From positions 30,088 to 94,087 of the forward strand of contig JBOEGT010000015.1 in assembly GCA_050633585.1 (NCBI GenBank): a stretch of DNA of 64,000 nucleotides, given 5' to 3'. The notes beneath the pieces were generated by a model. It was not told the origin of the DNA, did no database searches, and saw nothing but the letters and a program-made list of their open reading frames with translations. The position numbers were made by a program, and so were the translations under genes. This DNA comes from CALKZN01 sp050633585 (lineage in GTDB: Bacteria; Pseudomonadota; Gammaproteobacteria; Arenicellales; Arenicellaceae). Positions 8,752 to 17,124 of this stretch are shown here, one piece after another. The number at the start of each line of letters is the position of its first letter. Within the stretch, counting starts at the first letter, position 1.

Positions 8752-10032
8752 ATGAATAAAATAATTTTAAAAACCTTTATTGCTTTTGCAGTGATTTTAA
8801 TAAGTCAAATTTCTATTGCACAGAATAATAAAGTGATCATTGAGATTGATCCAGGGAAAGAAAGGAAAGCAATTCCAGTTGCCATTGTGCCATTTGCTGG
8901 TTCGCAAGGCTTGCCACACAATATTCATGAAATTGTGGCGAATGATTTACGTATGTCGGGTAAGTTTGAGCCATTAAGTGCGGACCGGTTTTTAGCATTG
9001 CCAAGTCGCGAAGAAGATGTGCAATTTAAAGATTGGCGAACGATTGGTGTTGAATTGTTAGCCATAGGTCAGGTTACACCGATTGGTGGTCAAAACTATC
9101 AAGTCACTTTTTTGCTTTATGATGTGGCTCAACAAACCCGGATAGGTGGCTATCGTTATAATGTAACGGCAGGAGGTGTTCGTAATGTGGCTCACCAGAT
9201 TAGTAATTATATTTACCAGAAACGTACCGGTCGAGAAGGTGTGTTTACCAGTAAAATTGCTTTTATTAAGCGAGCTGGGAAGCAATCTCAGTTACAAGTG
9301 GCTGATTGGGATGGTTTTGGCGCGCAAACGGTAGTTACGTCAAATGACCCAGTATTTTCTCCTGAGTGGTCAGCGGATGGCTCAAAAATCGCGTTTGTGA
9401 CAATTCAAAAAGGTCGTTCTTTGATCAAGGTGATTGAGTTGTCAAGCGGGCGTATCAGTACCTTAGTGAATTCATCTAGAGGGTTTAATAGTGCGCCGTC
9501 ATGGTCGCCTGATGGGAAAAAATTAGCTTTCGCATCTTCCCGGTCAGGGAACTCGGAAATTTATGTGTTTGATTTTGCTTCAAAAAGTACGCGTAAAATT
9601 ACCAATCATTGGGGTATTGATACGGAGCCAGCATGGACAAGTGATGGCGGTTCCGTAATATTTACCTCAGGGCGTTCAGGTAAGGCTAATATCTACGAAG
9701 TCAGTGCTTTTGGCGGTGAGGCGAGGCGTATCACTTTCACGGGCAAAGAAAATGGCGATGCAGATGTTTCTCCCGATGGTCAGAACGTTGTTGTTGTGCG
9801 TGATGGCGGTATAGCGATGTTAAATCGTAATGGTCAATTAGTGAGAACTTTGTATGCGTCAGGTTTTGATGAATCTCCTAGTTTTTCGGCAAATGGAGAT
9901 ATGGTTTTGTTTGGCATAAAACAAGGCTATAATGGCAGCCTAGTTGTTTCATCTGCTGATGGCCGAGCCAAGCAAACATTGAATGCATTATCCGGTAATG
10001 TACAAGATGCTGTTTGGTCACCCAATAAATAA
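8752..10032 (+). CDS. tolB: Tol-Pal system periplasmic protein TolB
   Basis: A periplasmic beta-propeller protein of 426 residues. A signal peptide covers about residues 1-23 (cut after SIAQ or nearby), followed by an alpha/beta N-terminal domain (about 30-160) and a six-bladed propeller with repeated D(A/G)xxPxWSPDGxxIAF-like blades (about 165-426). TolB binds Pal and TolA and times release of Pal during outer-membrane constriction. It sits 42 bp after tolA and 70 bp before pal. Confidence 0.96.
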   Translation: MNKIILKTFIAFAVILISQISIAQNNKVIIEIDPGKERKAIPVAIVPFAGSQGLPHNIHEIVANDLRMSGKFEPLSADRFLALPSREEDVQFKDWRTIGVELLAIGQVTPIGGQNYQVTFLLYDVAQQTRIGGYRYNVTAGGVRNVAHQISNYIYQKRTGREGVFTSKIAFIKRAGKQSQLQVADWDGFGAQTVVTSNDPVFSPEWSADGSKIAFVTIQKGRSLIKVIELSSGRISTLVNSSRGFNSAPSWSPDGKKLAFASSRSGNSEIYVFDFASKSTRKITNHWGIDTEPAWTSDGGSVIFTSGRSGKANIYEVSAFGGEARRITFTGKENGDADVSPDGQNVVVVRDGGIAMLNRNGQLVRTLYASGFDESPSFSANGDMVLFGIKQGYNGSLVVSSADGRAKQTLNALSGNVQDAVWSPNK

Positions 10033-10102
10033 TCATTTACATGGTTGCAAATTGCGCTAATTCAGTTTTTAAAGTTAATTATATATTTTGGAGTAATAAA
10101 AA

Positions 10103-10636
10103 ATGTTTCGTAAAACAAGCCTACTAATAACCCTAGCAATGATGTTGTTCATCACAGCATGTGCAGGTACGAAAAAAGAGCAAGTCACTGAGAGTAGTGG
10201 TGCTTCACAACAAGGTTCTGGTGCAGGTAGTGAGGTAGATCCTACAAATGCATGGGGTACTGGCTATACACTTGATCAGTTACGCGCGTTAGGTATTGAT
10301 AAGAACCCTCTAGAATATGACACAGTTTATTTTGAGTATGATAGTTCTCAAATCGATGAGCGCTCTCAAATCATCATTGCAGCTCATGCAAAAAGCTTGG
10401 CGGCAAAATCAGGCGTTAATGTTGTGCTTGAAGGTCACACCGATGAGCGTGGTACGCGTGAATATAACTTGGCATTAGGTGAGCGTCGTGCGGCGTCTGT
10501 TCAGAACTTGATGTCGACACTGGGTGCCGGAAGTAATTCACTTTCTTCTGTGACTTATGGTGAAGAGCGTCCGGTTTCTTTGACACAGGATGAGCAATCT
10601 TGGCAAGCTAATCGCCGAGTGCAAATTCTTTACTAA
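10103..10636 (+). CDS. pal: Peptidoglycan-associated lipoprotein Pal
   Basis: A 177-residue outer-membrane lipoprotein. The signal peptide ends in the lipobox FITAC with the lipidated Cys at residue 20. A flexible Ser/Gly-rich linker follows, then an OmpA-like peptidoglycan-binding domain (about 70-177) with the diaminopimelate-binding motif EGHTDERGTREYN and the NRRVQI ending. Pal anchors the outer membrane to the wall and is moved by Tol. Upstream is a clear GGAG Shine-Dalgarno. The stop lies inside an 18-bp palindrome (10632-10649). Confidence 0.96.
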   Translation: MFRKTSLLITLAMMLFITACAGTKKEQVTESSGASQQGSGAGSEVDPTNAWGTGYTLDQLRALGIDKNPLEYDTVYFEYDSSQIDERSQIIIAAHAKSLAAKSGVNVVLEGHTDERGTREYNLALGERRAASVQNLMSTLGAGSNSLSSVTYGEERPVSLTQDEQSWQANRRVQILY

Positions 10637-10649
10637 GCAATTGCTTAGT
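10632..10649. repeat. 18-bp perfect palindrome at the pal stop codon
   Basis: ACTAAGCAATTGCTTAGT is fully self-complementary and contains the pal TAA stop (10634-10636). As RNA it could form a short hairpin with a four-base loop between pal and cpoB. No U-run follows, so it is not a standard terminator. It could moderate read-through or RNA decay between the two genes, or be a protein-binding site. Confidence 0.6.
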
Positions 10650-10674
10650 GTCAGTTTACAATAATTATTGATTA

Positions 10675-11769
10675 GTGAAAGTGAGCATGCTTGTCCACAA
10701 GAAACTAGCCGTAAGGGTCGCATTTGTTGCGGCCCTTGCCTTTAGTGAGTCGCTTATAGCGCAGAGTGTTGGTGGCGTTATTAAAGGAACGTCCGTACAA
10801 CAAACTCAATCCCAACTAGGTAATTCTCAGCCAATTAATCAAAATGGCCGATTATTGCTGGAGTTACAGTCGATGCGTGAAGAGCTTGCGGCACTGAGAA
10901 ATCAGGTTGAGCAGCAAGGGTTTCAATTGCGACAGTTACAAGGTGGGCAAACGGGGGCTTCAGTGAATGCTTCGGGTTATAATACCGGCTCTTCTTCAGG
11001 ATATAACGCTTCATCTGCGCCTGTTGGAGAGTTGCCAGGTTCGCAGTCTCAGCAACAGTATGCTCCAGCTAATACGCCTTCGGCGCAAGCGTCTAATCAA
11101 ATAGTGCAGCCAAGCAGCGTGCCGGCGAATGGTGTGCAATTTCCGTTGTTGCCACAAGATCAAAGCTCGCTTCAGGCGGGCCAAGTTCAGCAACAAGCGC
11201 AACAATCGGCTAACCCGCAGGCGGTTCCTCAGCTGGTGCCACAACAATCTGGCCAATCTAGTCAGCAGTTTGTTCAACAAGGCTCTCAGTTAGTGAGGTC
11301 TTCGGGGCAGAATCAACCGGTGCAATCTGCTAACCAGCAATTAAGCCCTCAAGGAAAGCTTTTAGAAGAGGGTGATAGAGGAATTAAAACGAATTTAAAG
11401 GAGCTTGAGCTTTATAATAAAGGGATTGATAAGTTAACGGCTCAAGATTACAAATCGGCAGCGAGTATTTTCTCTTCGCAGCTTCAGAACTTTCCTCGTG
11501 GAGAAAAAGCGGGTGATGGTTATTTTTGGTTGGCTGAAACATTCTATATTCTTGAGGATTTAGATAGTTCTGCAAAAAGTTATCAATCTTTGATTGATTT
11601 GTTTCCTCGGCATGTCAGAACGCCAAAGGCTTTATACAAGCTGGTCGGTGTTCATCAAGAGCGAAGTGATTCTATTTCAGCAAAAATTGCGATGAATGTA
11701 TTGGTGAAAAAATACCCAAACTCTGAAGAATCCAGTTTAGCAAAATCTCAATATTCAGCTCTTTTGTAG
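10675..11769 (+). CDS. cpoB: Cell division coordinator CpoB (YbgF)
   Basis: A periplasmic protein that couples Tol-Pal to PBP1B during septation. A signal peptide (about 1-30, ending SLIAQS) is followed by a short coiled coil (about 58-85), a long Gln/Ser/Pro-rich linker (about 95-225) and three C-terminal TPR repeats (about 240-364, with the YFWLAETFY and YKLVGVHQE repeats). At 364 residues it is about 100 longer than E. coli CpoB, all of it in the linker. The start may be GTG 10675 or ATG 10687; both leave a workable signal peptide. Confidence 0.9.
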   Translation: MKVSMLVHKKLAVRVAFVAALAFSESLIAQSVGGVIKGTSVQQTQSQLGNSQPINQNGRLLLELQSMREELAALRNQVEQQGFQLRQLQGGQTGASVNASGYNTGSSSGYNASSAPVGELPGSQSQQQYAPANTPSAQASNQIVQPSSVPANGVQFPLLPQDQSSLQAGQVQQQAQQSANPQAVPQLVPQQSGQSSQQFVQQGSQLVRSSGQNQPVQSANQQLSPQGKLLEEGDRGIKTNLKELELYNKGIDKLTAQDYKSAASIFSSQLQNFPRGEKAGDGYFWLAETFYILEDLDSSAKSYQSLIDLFPRHVRTPKALYKLVGVHQERSDSISAKIAMNVLVKKYPNSEESSLAKSQYSALL

Positions 11770-11824
11770 GCTTTATTAGGGGTATTCCCTTGATGTTAAG
11801 GCTTTTTTAATCGAATAATTACAT

Positions 11825-12460
11825 ATGTTGCGCATTACAGAGATATTTTTCTCTCTTCAAGGTGAGGCTCGTTATTCGGGTATGCCAACCGTATTTATTC
11901 GTCTAACAGGTTGTCCCATGCGTTGTCGTTATTGTGATTCAGCCTATGCATTTCATGGTGGGGAAAAGCGAACTCTTGATGATATTGTGAGTGATGTGCA
12001 GCAGTATCAGGTTAAGCATATAACGGTGACAGGTGGTGAACCTTTGGCTCAACCAGAGTGTTTGACATTGTTAACGGTGTTGTGTGATTTAGGTTATGTG
12101 GTATCAATTGAGACGGGAAATGCGATGAGCATCGCTAATGTTGATCCTAGAGTTCATGTTGTTTTGGATATTAAAACGCCCGAATCTGGAGAAGAGCCTA
12201 ATAATCAGTATGACAACTTGGCGTTGATTCAGGCTAAAGATCAATTAAAGTTTGTGATTTGCAGTCAAGCTGACTTTGAGTGGTCTCGAGATTTTGTATT
12301 GAAGCATGGTTTGCTTGAAAAGGTGGAGGTATTGTTTTCGCCTTCGGCAAATGATGTTAAGCCAGTAGATTTGGCTGAATGGATTTTGGCTGATCAATTA
12401 TCGGTTCGCTTTCAAACGCAATTGCATAAGCAATTATGGGGTGATATTCCAGGTGTATGA
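11825..12460 (+). CDS. queE: 7-carboxy-7-deazaguanine synthase QueE
   Basis: Radical SAM enzyme of 211 residues that contracts 6-carboxytetrahydropterin to 7-carboxy-7-deazaguanine in queuosine biosynthesis. The cluster-binding cysteines C30, C34 and C37 form CPMRCRYC, preceded by the family opening FFSLQGEARYSGMPTVFIR; the SAM-binding TGGEP motif follows. It ends one base before the ATG of queC, so the two are translationally coupled and act in consecutive steps. Confidence 0.95.
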   Translation: MLRITEIFFSLQGEARYSGMPTVFIRLTGCPMRCRYCDSAYAFHGGEKRTLDDIVSDVQQYQVKHITVTGGEPLAQPECLTLLTVLCDLGYVVSIETGNAMSIANVDPRVHVVLDIKTPESGEEPNNQYDNLALIQAKDQLKFVICSQADFEWSRDFVLKHGLLEKVEVLFSPSANDVKPVDLAEWILADQLSVRFQTQLHKQLWGDIPGV

Positions 12461-12461
12461 T

Positions 12462-13160
12462 ATGGATAAAAATATCGGAGAAGTGATTCAAAAAAAAGCA
12501 GTTGTTCTAGTGTCTGGAGGATTGGATTCAGCCACTGTGCTCGCGATGGCTAAGGATGAGGGCTACGCGTGTTATGCACTCAGTTTTGATTATGGGCAAA
12601 GGCATTCGCATGAGCTGCTTCAGTCAAAAAAAGTGGCTAAGCTATTAGGTGCTGAGCAACATAAAATTGCAAATATTGACTTGGGAGTTTTTGGAGGGTC
12701 GGCGCTAACAGATGAGGGTATCGATGTGCCTGAGCAAGAAGAAGACGGTATTCCTGTTACTTATGTGCCAGCAAGAAATACGGTTTTTTTGTCGATGGCT
12801 CTAGGTTGGGCTGAAGTGTTGGGTGCAAATGCCATTTTTATCGGTGCAAATGCTGTGGATTATTCGGGCTACCCAGACTGCCGCCCAGAATATATTGAGT
12901 CTTTTGAGAAAATGGCGAATTTGGCGACAAAGCAAAGTGTTGAGGGTGTGCCGTTTAAAATTTATGCGCCACTCATTCACTTGAGTAAGGCTGATATTAT
13001 TCGTCAAGGAATAAGGTTGGGAGTTGACTATGGGATCACTTCTTCCTGTTACAATCCAAAGGACGACGGGATGCCATGTGAAGTGTGCGACTCTTGTCGA
13101 ATTCGGAGTGCGGGCTTTAAAGCTGCGGGTATTGGTGATCCTTTATTAGCGCAATGTTAA
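12462..13160 (+). CDS. queC: 7-cyano-7-deazaguanine synthase QueC
   Basis: ATP-dependent enzyme that converts 7-carboxy-7-deazaguanine to preQ0. Starting at ATG 12462 it has 232 residues; the in-frame codon at 12441 lies in queE and is less likely. The PP-loop ATPase motif SGGLDSA is at residues 18-24, and a four-cysteine zinc site near the C-terminus (CYNPKDDGMPCEVCDSC) is intact. It is the second gene of a queE-queC pair directly after the Tol-Pal operon, an arrangement common in gammaproteobacteria. Confidence 0.95.
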   Translation: MDKNIGEVIQKKAVVLVSGGLDSATVLAMAKDEGYACYALSFDYGQRHSHELLQSKKVAKLLGAEQHKIANIDLGVFGGSALTDEGIDVPEQEEDGIPVTYVPARNTVFLSMALGWAEVLGANAIFIGANAVDYSGYPDCRPEYIESFEKMANLATKQSVEGVPFKIYAPLIHLSKADIIRQGIRLGVDYGITSSCYNPKDDGMPCEVCDSCRIRSAGFKAAGIGDPLLAQC

Positions 13161-13209
13161 GGCAAGTTTAAATTAAGTAAAAAAATGCAAAAGAGGTGCG
13201 TTAAACGTG

Positions 13210-13238
13210 TTGACACTCTATATGAATAGACGCATAAT
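13210..13238 (+). promoter_or_regulatory. Sigma-70 promoter of tRNA-Lys
   Basis: A perfect -35 TTGACA (13210-13215), a 17-bp spacer and -10 CATAAT (13233-13238) lie about 50 bp before the tRNA. The bases after the -10 (CTCGCCTCC) are C/G-rich, like the discriminator of stringently controlled stable-RNA promoters. Growth-rate control is inferred from that resemblance. Confidence 0.8.
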
Positions 13239-13288
13239 CTCGCCTCCTCACAGCTGGCACTCACCAGAATGCTAGCGAGAAAAAATGT

Positions 13289-13364
13289 GGGCCGTTAGCT
13301 CAGCTGGTAGAGCATCTGACTTTTAATCAGAGGGTCACTGGTTCGAACCCAGTACGGCTCACCA
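13289..13364 (+). tRNA. tRNA-Lys (anticodon TTT)
   Basis: A 76-nt tRNA including an encoded CCA. The acceptor stem GGGCCGT pairs with ACGGCTC (one G-U). The D arm has GCTCAGCTGGTAGAGC, the anticodon stem TCTGA/TCAGA closes the loop CTTTTAA with anticodon TTT at 13322-13324, and the T arm has the GGTTCGAACCC core. No hairpin with a U-run follows before the next gene, so the transcript may run on into the DUF2288 gene. Confidence 0.98.
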
Positions 13365-13405
13365 TTTTTCACTATACTGTTCATATTTTAACCAAGTTGA
13401 GCAAT

Positions 13406-13747
13406 ATGTCTGACTCTTCGAAGAATAACGTTAATTCCCAGAATTTAGAAAAAACAGCAGAAGAAATTATTGCTGATTTGCATTTGGAGACAGCAAAAAT
13501 TCCTTGGGTCGAGTTGCAGCGGTTTTTTGCAGGTGGGAAGCTGTTATTGTTAGATCAAGGACAGGATCTAGTGCAAGTGGCGGCAAGCTTGGTGAAGAAT
13601 GATGTTTCAAAGCTTCAAGCGCTAATAGATGACGGCTTGATTGAATATCCCAGTAATGAGAAGGCTCTGGAGTGGGTTGATCAAGACGCGCATTTGTGGG
13701 CGTTGGTTTTAAAGCCGTGGGTATTAGTGCAGGAAAATATTCAGTGA
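13406..13747 (+). CDS. DUF2288 family protein
   Basis: A 113-residue cytoplasmic protein from ATG 13406; a TTG at 13397 is in frame but less likely. The pattern ETAKIPWVELQRFFAGGKLLLLD, followed by DLVQVAASLVKND and an acidic C-terminal segment ending in LKPWVLVQE, fits DUF2288, a small proteobacterial family with no known function. No membrane segment or catalytic motif is seen. It follows the tRNA by 41 bp and may depend on the tRNA promoter. Confidence 0.8.
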   Translation: MSDSSKNNVNSQNLEKTAEEIIADLHLETAKIPWVELQRFFAGGKLLLLDQGQDLVQVAASLVKNDVSKLQALIDDGLIEYPSNEKALEWVDQDAHLWALVLKPWVLVQENIQ

Positions 13748-13808
13748 CGTGCAGGTAAGTGTATGCATGCCGATATCAAATCGGGTGATGGAGGGTCTTG
13801 AAAAAGGC

Positions 13809-14009
13809 TTAGAAGTTTTTTGCAGAATCTAATTGGTCCCCCATTGAAAAGCCAAGCTTCTTTTTAACAATAGAAATTTCAGTCGTTGAGTCAATTGCAA
13901 TTTTTGATTTTCCATCTCTACTGTCACCCATATATTCGAGCGCAAGCAGCTCGCCGTTAGGTAAAACGAGTCGTATAAATCTATTGCCGCGTTGTTCTAA
14001 GATAACCAT
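13809..14009 (-). CDS. Divergent CsrA-like small protein
   Basis: A 66-residue protein on the minus strand. It opens MVILEQR, like the MLILTRR of CsrA. Residues about 21-52 (LLALEYMGDSRDGKSKIAIDSTTEISIVKKKL) can be laid over CsrA strands 2-5 (VTVLG-K-NQVRIGI-APKEVxVxREEI). The second N-terminal Arg and the critical RNA-binding Arg of the VxREE motif (R44 in E. coli) are replaced, the latter by Lys. A good promoter precedes it (14040-14068) and no other gene shares its transcript. Real gene: likely. CsrA homology: my reading of a short pattern, not proven. Confidence 0.55.
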   Translation of the reverse strand: MVILEQRGNRFIRLVLPNGELLALEYMGDSRDGKSKIAIDSTTEISIVKKKLGFSMGDQLDSAKNF

Positions 14010-14039
14010 TCCAGTTGAAAAAATATTACATCTCTTTTA

Positions 14040-14068
14040 TGTATATCCGATATACGATCTATGATCAA
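14040..14068 (-). promoter_or_regulatory. Putative sigma-70 promoter for the CsrA-like gene
   Basis: Read on the minus strand, TTGATC (14068-14063), a 17-bp spacer and TATACA (14045-14040) lie 31 bp upstream of the start codon. Bases 14041-14055 also form a small inverted repeat (GTATAT-CCG-ATATAC) overlapping the -10, a possible operator. Confidence 0.5.
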
Positions 14069-14292
14069 AATAATACTTGCTTAACGGCCTATATTATCAA
14101 ATAAATGGTGTCATTTAAGGTTTATTGTTTATTTTTTGGAAAAAAACGTCTTTTTAGCATTTTATATGGGCGAGTAAATGCTGAATCCAGCAATCTCTTA
14201 TGTTGTCATAAGCAATGAGATGCTAAGATTTGCCTAGAATATTATGGTGACCATTGTCGCCTCAACATAAGAAAGAATAGAGAGAGTTTTGT
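14056..14292 (+). other. Upstream region of ilvD
   Basis: The gap between the divergent CsrA-like gene and ilvD holds no reading frame I would call. It is AT-rich. At 14199-14214 it contains a small hairpin CTTATG-TTGT-CATAAG, part of a longer imperfect stem with ATCT/AGAT. I see no Ile/Val/Leu-rich leader peptide that would point to classical attenuation. Confidence 0.4.
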
Positions 14293-16131
14293 ATGCCTAT
14301 TTATCGCTCAAAAACGACAACTGCTGGCCGTAATATGGCTGGAGCGCGCGCATTATGGCGTGCGACAGGAATGAAGGATGAAGACTTTAAAAAGCCGATT
14401 ATCGCTGTCGTTAACTCATTTACTCAGTTTGTGCCAGGACATGTGCACTTAAAAGATATGGGTCAGTTAGTGGCAAGGGAAATTGAAAAAGCAGGTGGTG
14501 TGGCAAAAGAGTTTAATACTATTGCCGTAGATGATGGCATCGCGATGGGGCATGATGGCATGCTGTACAGTTTGCCATCAAGGGATATTATTGCTGATTC
14601 CGTCGAGTATATGGTAAACGCTCATTGTGCTGATGCGATGGTGTGCATTTCGAATTGTGACAAAATTACTCCCGGGATGTTGATGGCAGCAATGCGGATT
14701 AATATTCCTGTGATTTTTGTATCTGGCGGTCCTATGGAGGCCGGTAAGACAAAGCTAGCCGATAAAAAGTTGGATTTAGTGGATGCAATGGTGATTGCAG
14801 TTGATGATAAAGCCAGTGATGACGAGGTTGCTGAATATGAGCGGAGTGCTTGCCCAACATGTGGTTCTTGCTCTGGAATGTTCACGGCGAACTCAATGAA
14901 TTGCCTAACAGAAGCGTTGGGCTTGAGTTTGCCCGGAAACGGAACTACGTTGGCAACTCATTCAGATAGGCGACGTTTGTTTGAAGAGGCTGGTCAAAGA
15001 ATTGTCGACATTACTCGTCGTTACTATGAGAATGATGAATCGCATTTGTTGCCAAGAAGTATCGCGTCGTTTGAGGCTTTCGAAAATGCCATGAGCCTTG
15101 ATATTGCGATGGGGGGATCAACAAACACTATCTTGCATTTGCTGGCTGCAGCCCAAGAAGCGGGCGTGGATTTTACTATGAAGCATATTGATAGCCTTAG
15201 TCATCGTATTCCTCAGTTATGTAAAGTTGCGCCCAATGGTTCAGATTATCATGTAGAGGATGTTCATCGTGCTGGTGGAATATTGTCACTGTTAGGTGAG
15301 TTAGAAAAAGCAGGTTTGTTACATGCTGGTGTTCCAACGGTTCATAGTGAAACAATGCATGAGGCGATTGAGGAATGGGATATTACACGGAATAAATCGG
15401 ACGATGTAAGTACGTTTTTTAGAGCGGGCCCTGCAGGGATTCCAACACAAACGGCGTTTAGTCAGTCAACAAGGTGGGATACACTGGATGATGACCGAAA
15501 AGAAGGTTGCATTCGTTCAATAGATAATGCTTATAGTCAAGAAGGTGGCTTAGCCGTTTTATATGGCAATATCGCCGAAGACGGTTGTGTTGTTAAGACG
15601 GCGGGCGTGGATGAGGAAATTTTGACCTTTGAGGGCACAGCACATGTCGTTGAGTCTCAAGATGAAGCGGTTGAAAATATCTTAGCGAATAAAGTCAAAG
15701 AAGGCGATGTTGTGATTGTGCGTTATGAAGGGCCTCAAGGTGGACCAGGTATGCAAGAAATGTTATACCCAACGTCTTATATTAAAAGTAAAGGTCTTGG
15801 TAAGGCGTGTGCCTTGTTAACGGATGGGCGCTTTTCTGGAGGTACATCAGGTTTGTCAATTGGGCATGTTTCTCCTGAGGCGGCGGCAGGTGGTGCAATT
15901 GGTTTAGTTCGTGATGGCGATAAAATCAAAATAGATATTCCAAATCGCCAAGTGAACTTACTGATCGATGATGATGAGATGAGTGCTCGTAGAATTGAGC
16001 AAGATAAAAAAGGTTGGAAGCCGGTGAAAGAACGCCCTAGAAAGGTCAGTGCAGCGTTAAAAGCCTATGCTTTTTTTGCAACAAGTGCCGATAAAGGTGC
16101 GGTGAGAGATTTGAGTAAATTAGAGAAGTGA
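14293..16131 (+). CDS. ilvD: Dihydroxy-acid dehydratase IlvD
   Basis: A 612-residue iron-sulfur enzyme that dehydrates dihydroxy-isovalerate and dihydroxy-methylvalerate in valine, isoleucine and leucine synthesis. The two signature regions are present: CISNCDKITPGM (about 122-133) and CPTCGSCSGMFTANSMNCL (about 195-213), both contributing cluster cysteines. The C-terminal LTDGRFSGGTSGLSIGHVSPEAA segment is also typical. The length matches the long bacterial IlvD form. The gene stands alone; other ilv genes are not in the window. Confidence 0.97.
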   Translation: MPIYRSKTTTAGRNMAGARALWRATGMKDEDFKKPIIAVVNSFTQFVPGHVHLKDMGQLVAREIEKAGGVAKEFNTIAVDDGIAMGHDGMLYSLPSRDIIADSVEYMVNAHCADAMVCISNCDKITPGMLMAAMRINIPVIFVSGGPMEAGKTKLADKKLDLVDAMVIAVDDKASDDEVAEYERSACPTCGSCSGMFTANSMNCLTEALGLSLPGNGTTLATHSDRRRLFEEAGQRIVDITRRYYENDESHLLPRSIASFEAFENAMSLDIAMGGSTNTILHLLAAAQEAGVDFTMKHIDSLSHRIPQLCKVAPNGSDYHVEDVHRAGGILSLLGELEKAGLLHAGVPTVHSETMHEAIEEWDITRNKSDDVSTFFRAGPAGIPTQTAFSQSTRWDTLDDDRKEGCIRSIDNAYSQEGGLAVLYGNIAEDGCVVKTAGVDEEILTFEGTAHVVESQDEAVENILANKVKEGDVVIVRYEGPQGGPGMQEMLYPTSYIKSKGLGKACALLTDGRFSGGTSGLSIGHVSPEAAAGGAIGLVRDGDKIKIDIPNRQVNLLIDDDEMSARRIEQDKKGWKPVKERPRKVSAALKAYAFFATSADKGAVRDLSKLEK

Positions 16132-16188
16132 TTTGCCTCATGTGAATCATGAGTTTGCATGTATTTTAAAAAATAATAGGAGATAAGT

Positions 16189-17112
16189 ATGGATTTTGGT
16201 TTTGGTTTCTTGCCCGCGCTAGTCGTCGGCATTTTCTTGTTGGTGTTTTTTGTCAAATCAGTTGTTGTGAAGGTTCCACAAGGCTATGAATATACAGTGT
16301 TACGCTGGGGTCGTTATACTTCAACTTTTCAGCCTGGACTGAAATTTATTTGGCCATTCTGGGAGACGGTTGGTACAAAAATTAATATGATGGAGCAAGT
16401 GCTGGATGTGCCTTCACAAGATGTGATCACGAAAGATAATGCCGTGGTTCGAGTTGATGGGGTTGTGTTCTTTCAAGTCATGGATGCGGCGAAAGCTTCC
16501 TATGAGGTCAATCATTTAGATCGTGCAATTTTGAACTTAACAATGACAAATATTCGTACGGTACTTGGCTCAATGGATTTGGATGAATCATTATCTAAGC
16601 GTGATCAAATTAACTCAGAGCTCTTAAGTGTTGTTGATCAAGCAACTAACCCATGGGGCGTTAAAGTGACGCGTATCGAGATTAAAGATATTTCTCCACC
16701 TGCTGACTTGGTAGAGTCCATGGCGCGTCAGATGAAGGCCGAGCGTGAAAAGCGTGCGAATATTTTGGATGCTGAAGGTTTTAGGCAGGCTGAAATTTTA
16801 AAAGCTGAAGGTGAAAAACAAGCCGTTATTTTAGAGGCGGAAGCACGAAAAGAAGCGGCATATCGAGATGCAGAGGCGCGTGAGCGTGAGGCGGAAGCTG
16901 AAGCGAAGGCAACGCATATGGTATCTCAAGCGATTGCCCAAGGTGATATTCAGGCAGTGAATTACTTTGTCGCTCAAAAATACGTTGATGCGTTACACTC
17001 AATTGGAGCGGCTGAGAATCAAAAAGTGATTTTTATGCCGATGGAGGCCACCAATGTGATGGGTTCAATTGGAGGTATTGCCGAATTAGCTAAAGAGGCA
17101 ATGAAAAAATAA
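16189..17112 (+). CDS. SPFH domain/stomatin-like membrane protein
   Basis: A 307-residue protein of the SPFH (stomatin/prohibitin, QmcA-like) family. One N-terminal membrane segment (about 5-25) precedes the SPFH domain (about 28-200), which contains VPQGYEYTVLRWGRY and ATNPWGVKVTRIEIKDISPP. An Ala/Glu-rich coiled coil (about 180-245) and a short tail follow. Such proteins form membrane microdomain cages, often with an NfeD partner. Here the nfeD gene starts 12 bp later, which supports the pairing. Confidence 0.93.
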   Translation: MDFGFGFLPALVVGIFLLVFFVKSVVVKVPQGYEYTVLRWGRYTSTFQPGLKFIWPFWETVGTKINMMEQVLDVPSQDVITKDNAVVRVDGVVFFQVMDAAKASYEVNHLDRAILNLTMTNIRTVLGSMDLDESLSKRDQINSELLSVVDQATNPWGVKVTRIEIKDISPPADLVESMARQMKAEREKRANILDAEGFRQAEILKAEGEKQAVILEAEARKEAAYRDAEAREREAEAEAKATHMVSQAIAQGDIQAVNYFVAQKYVDALHSIGAAENQKVIFMPMEATNVMGSIGGIAELAKEAMKK

Positions 17113-17124
17113 GTGGAGGTGAGT

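Noticed and set aside
14190..14240. Possible ilvD attenuator leader
   Set aside because: There is a hairpin but no short frame rich in Ile, Val or Leu codons and no U-run after it, so attenuation is not supported.
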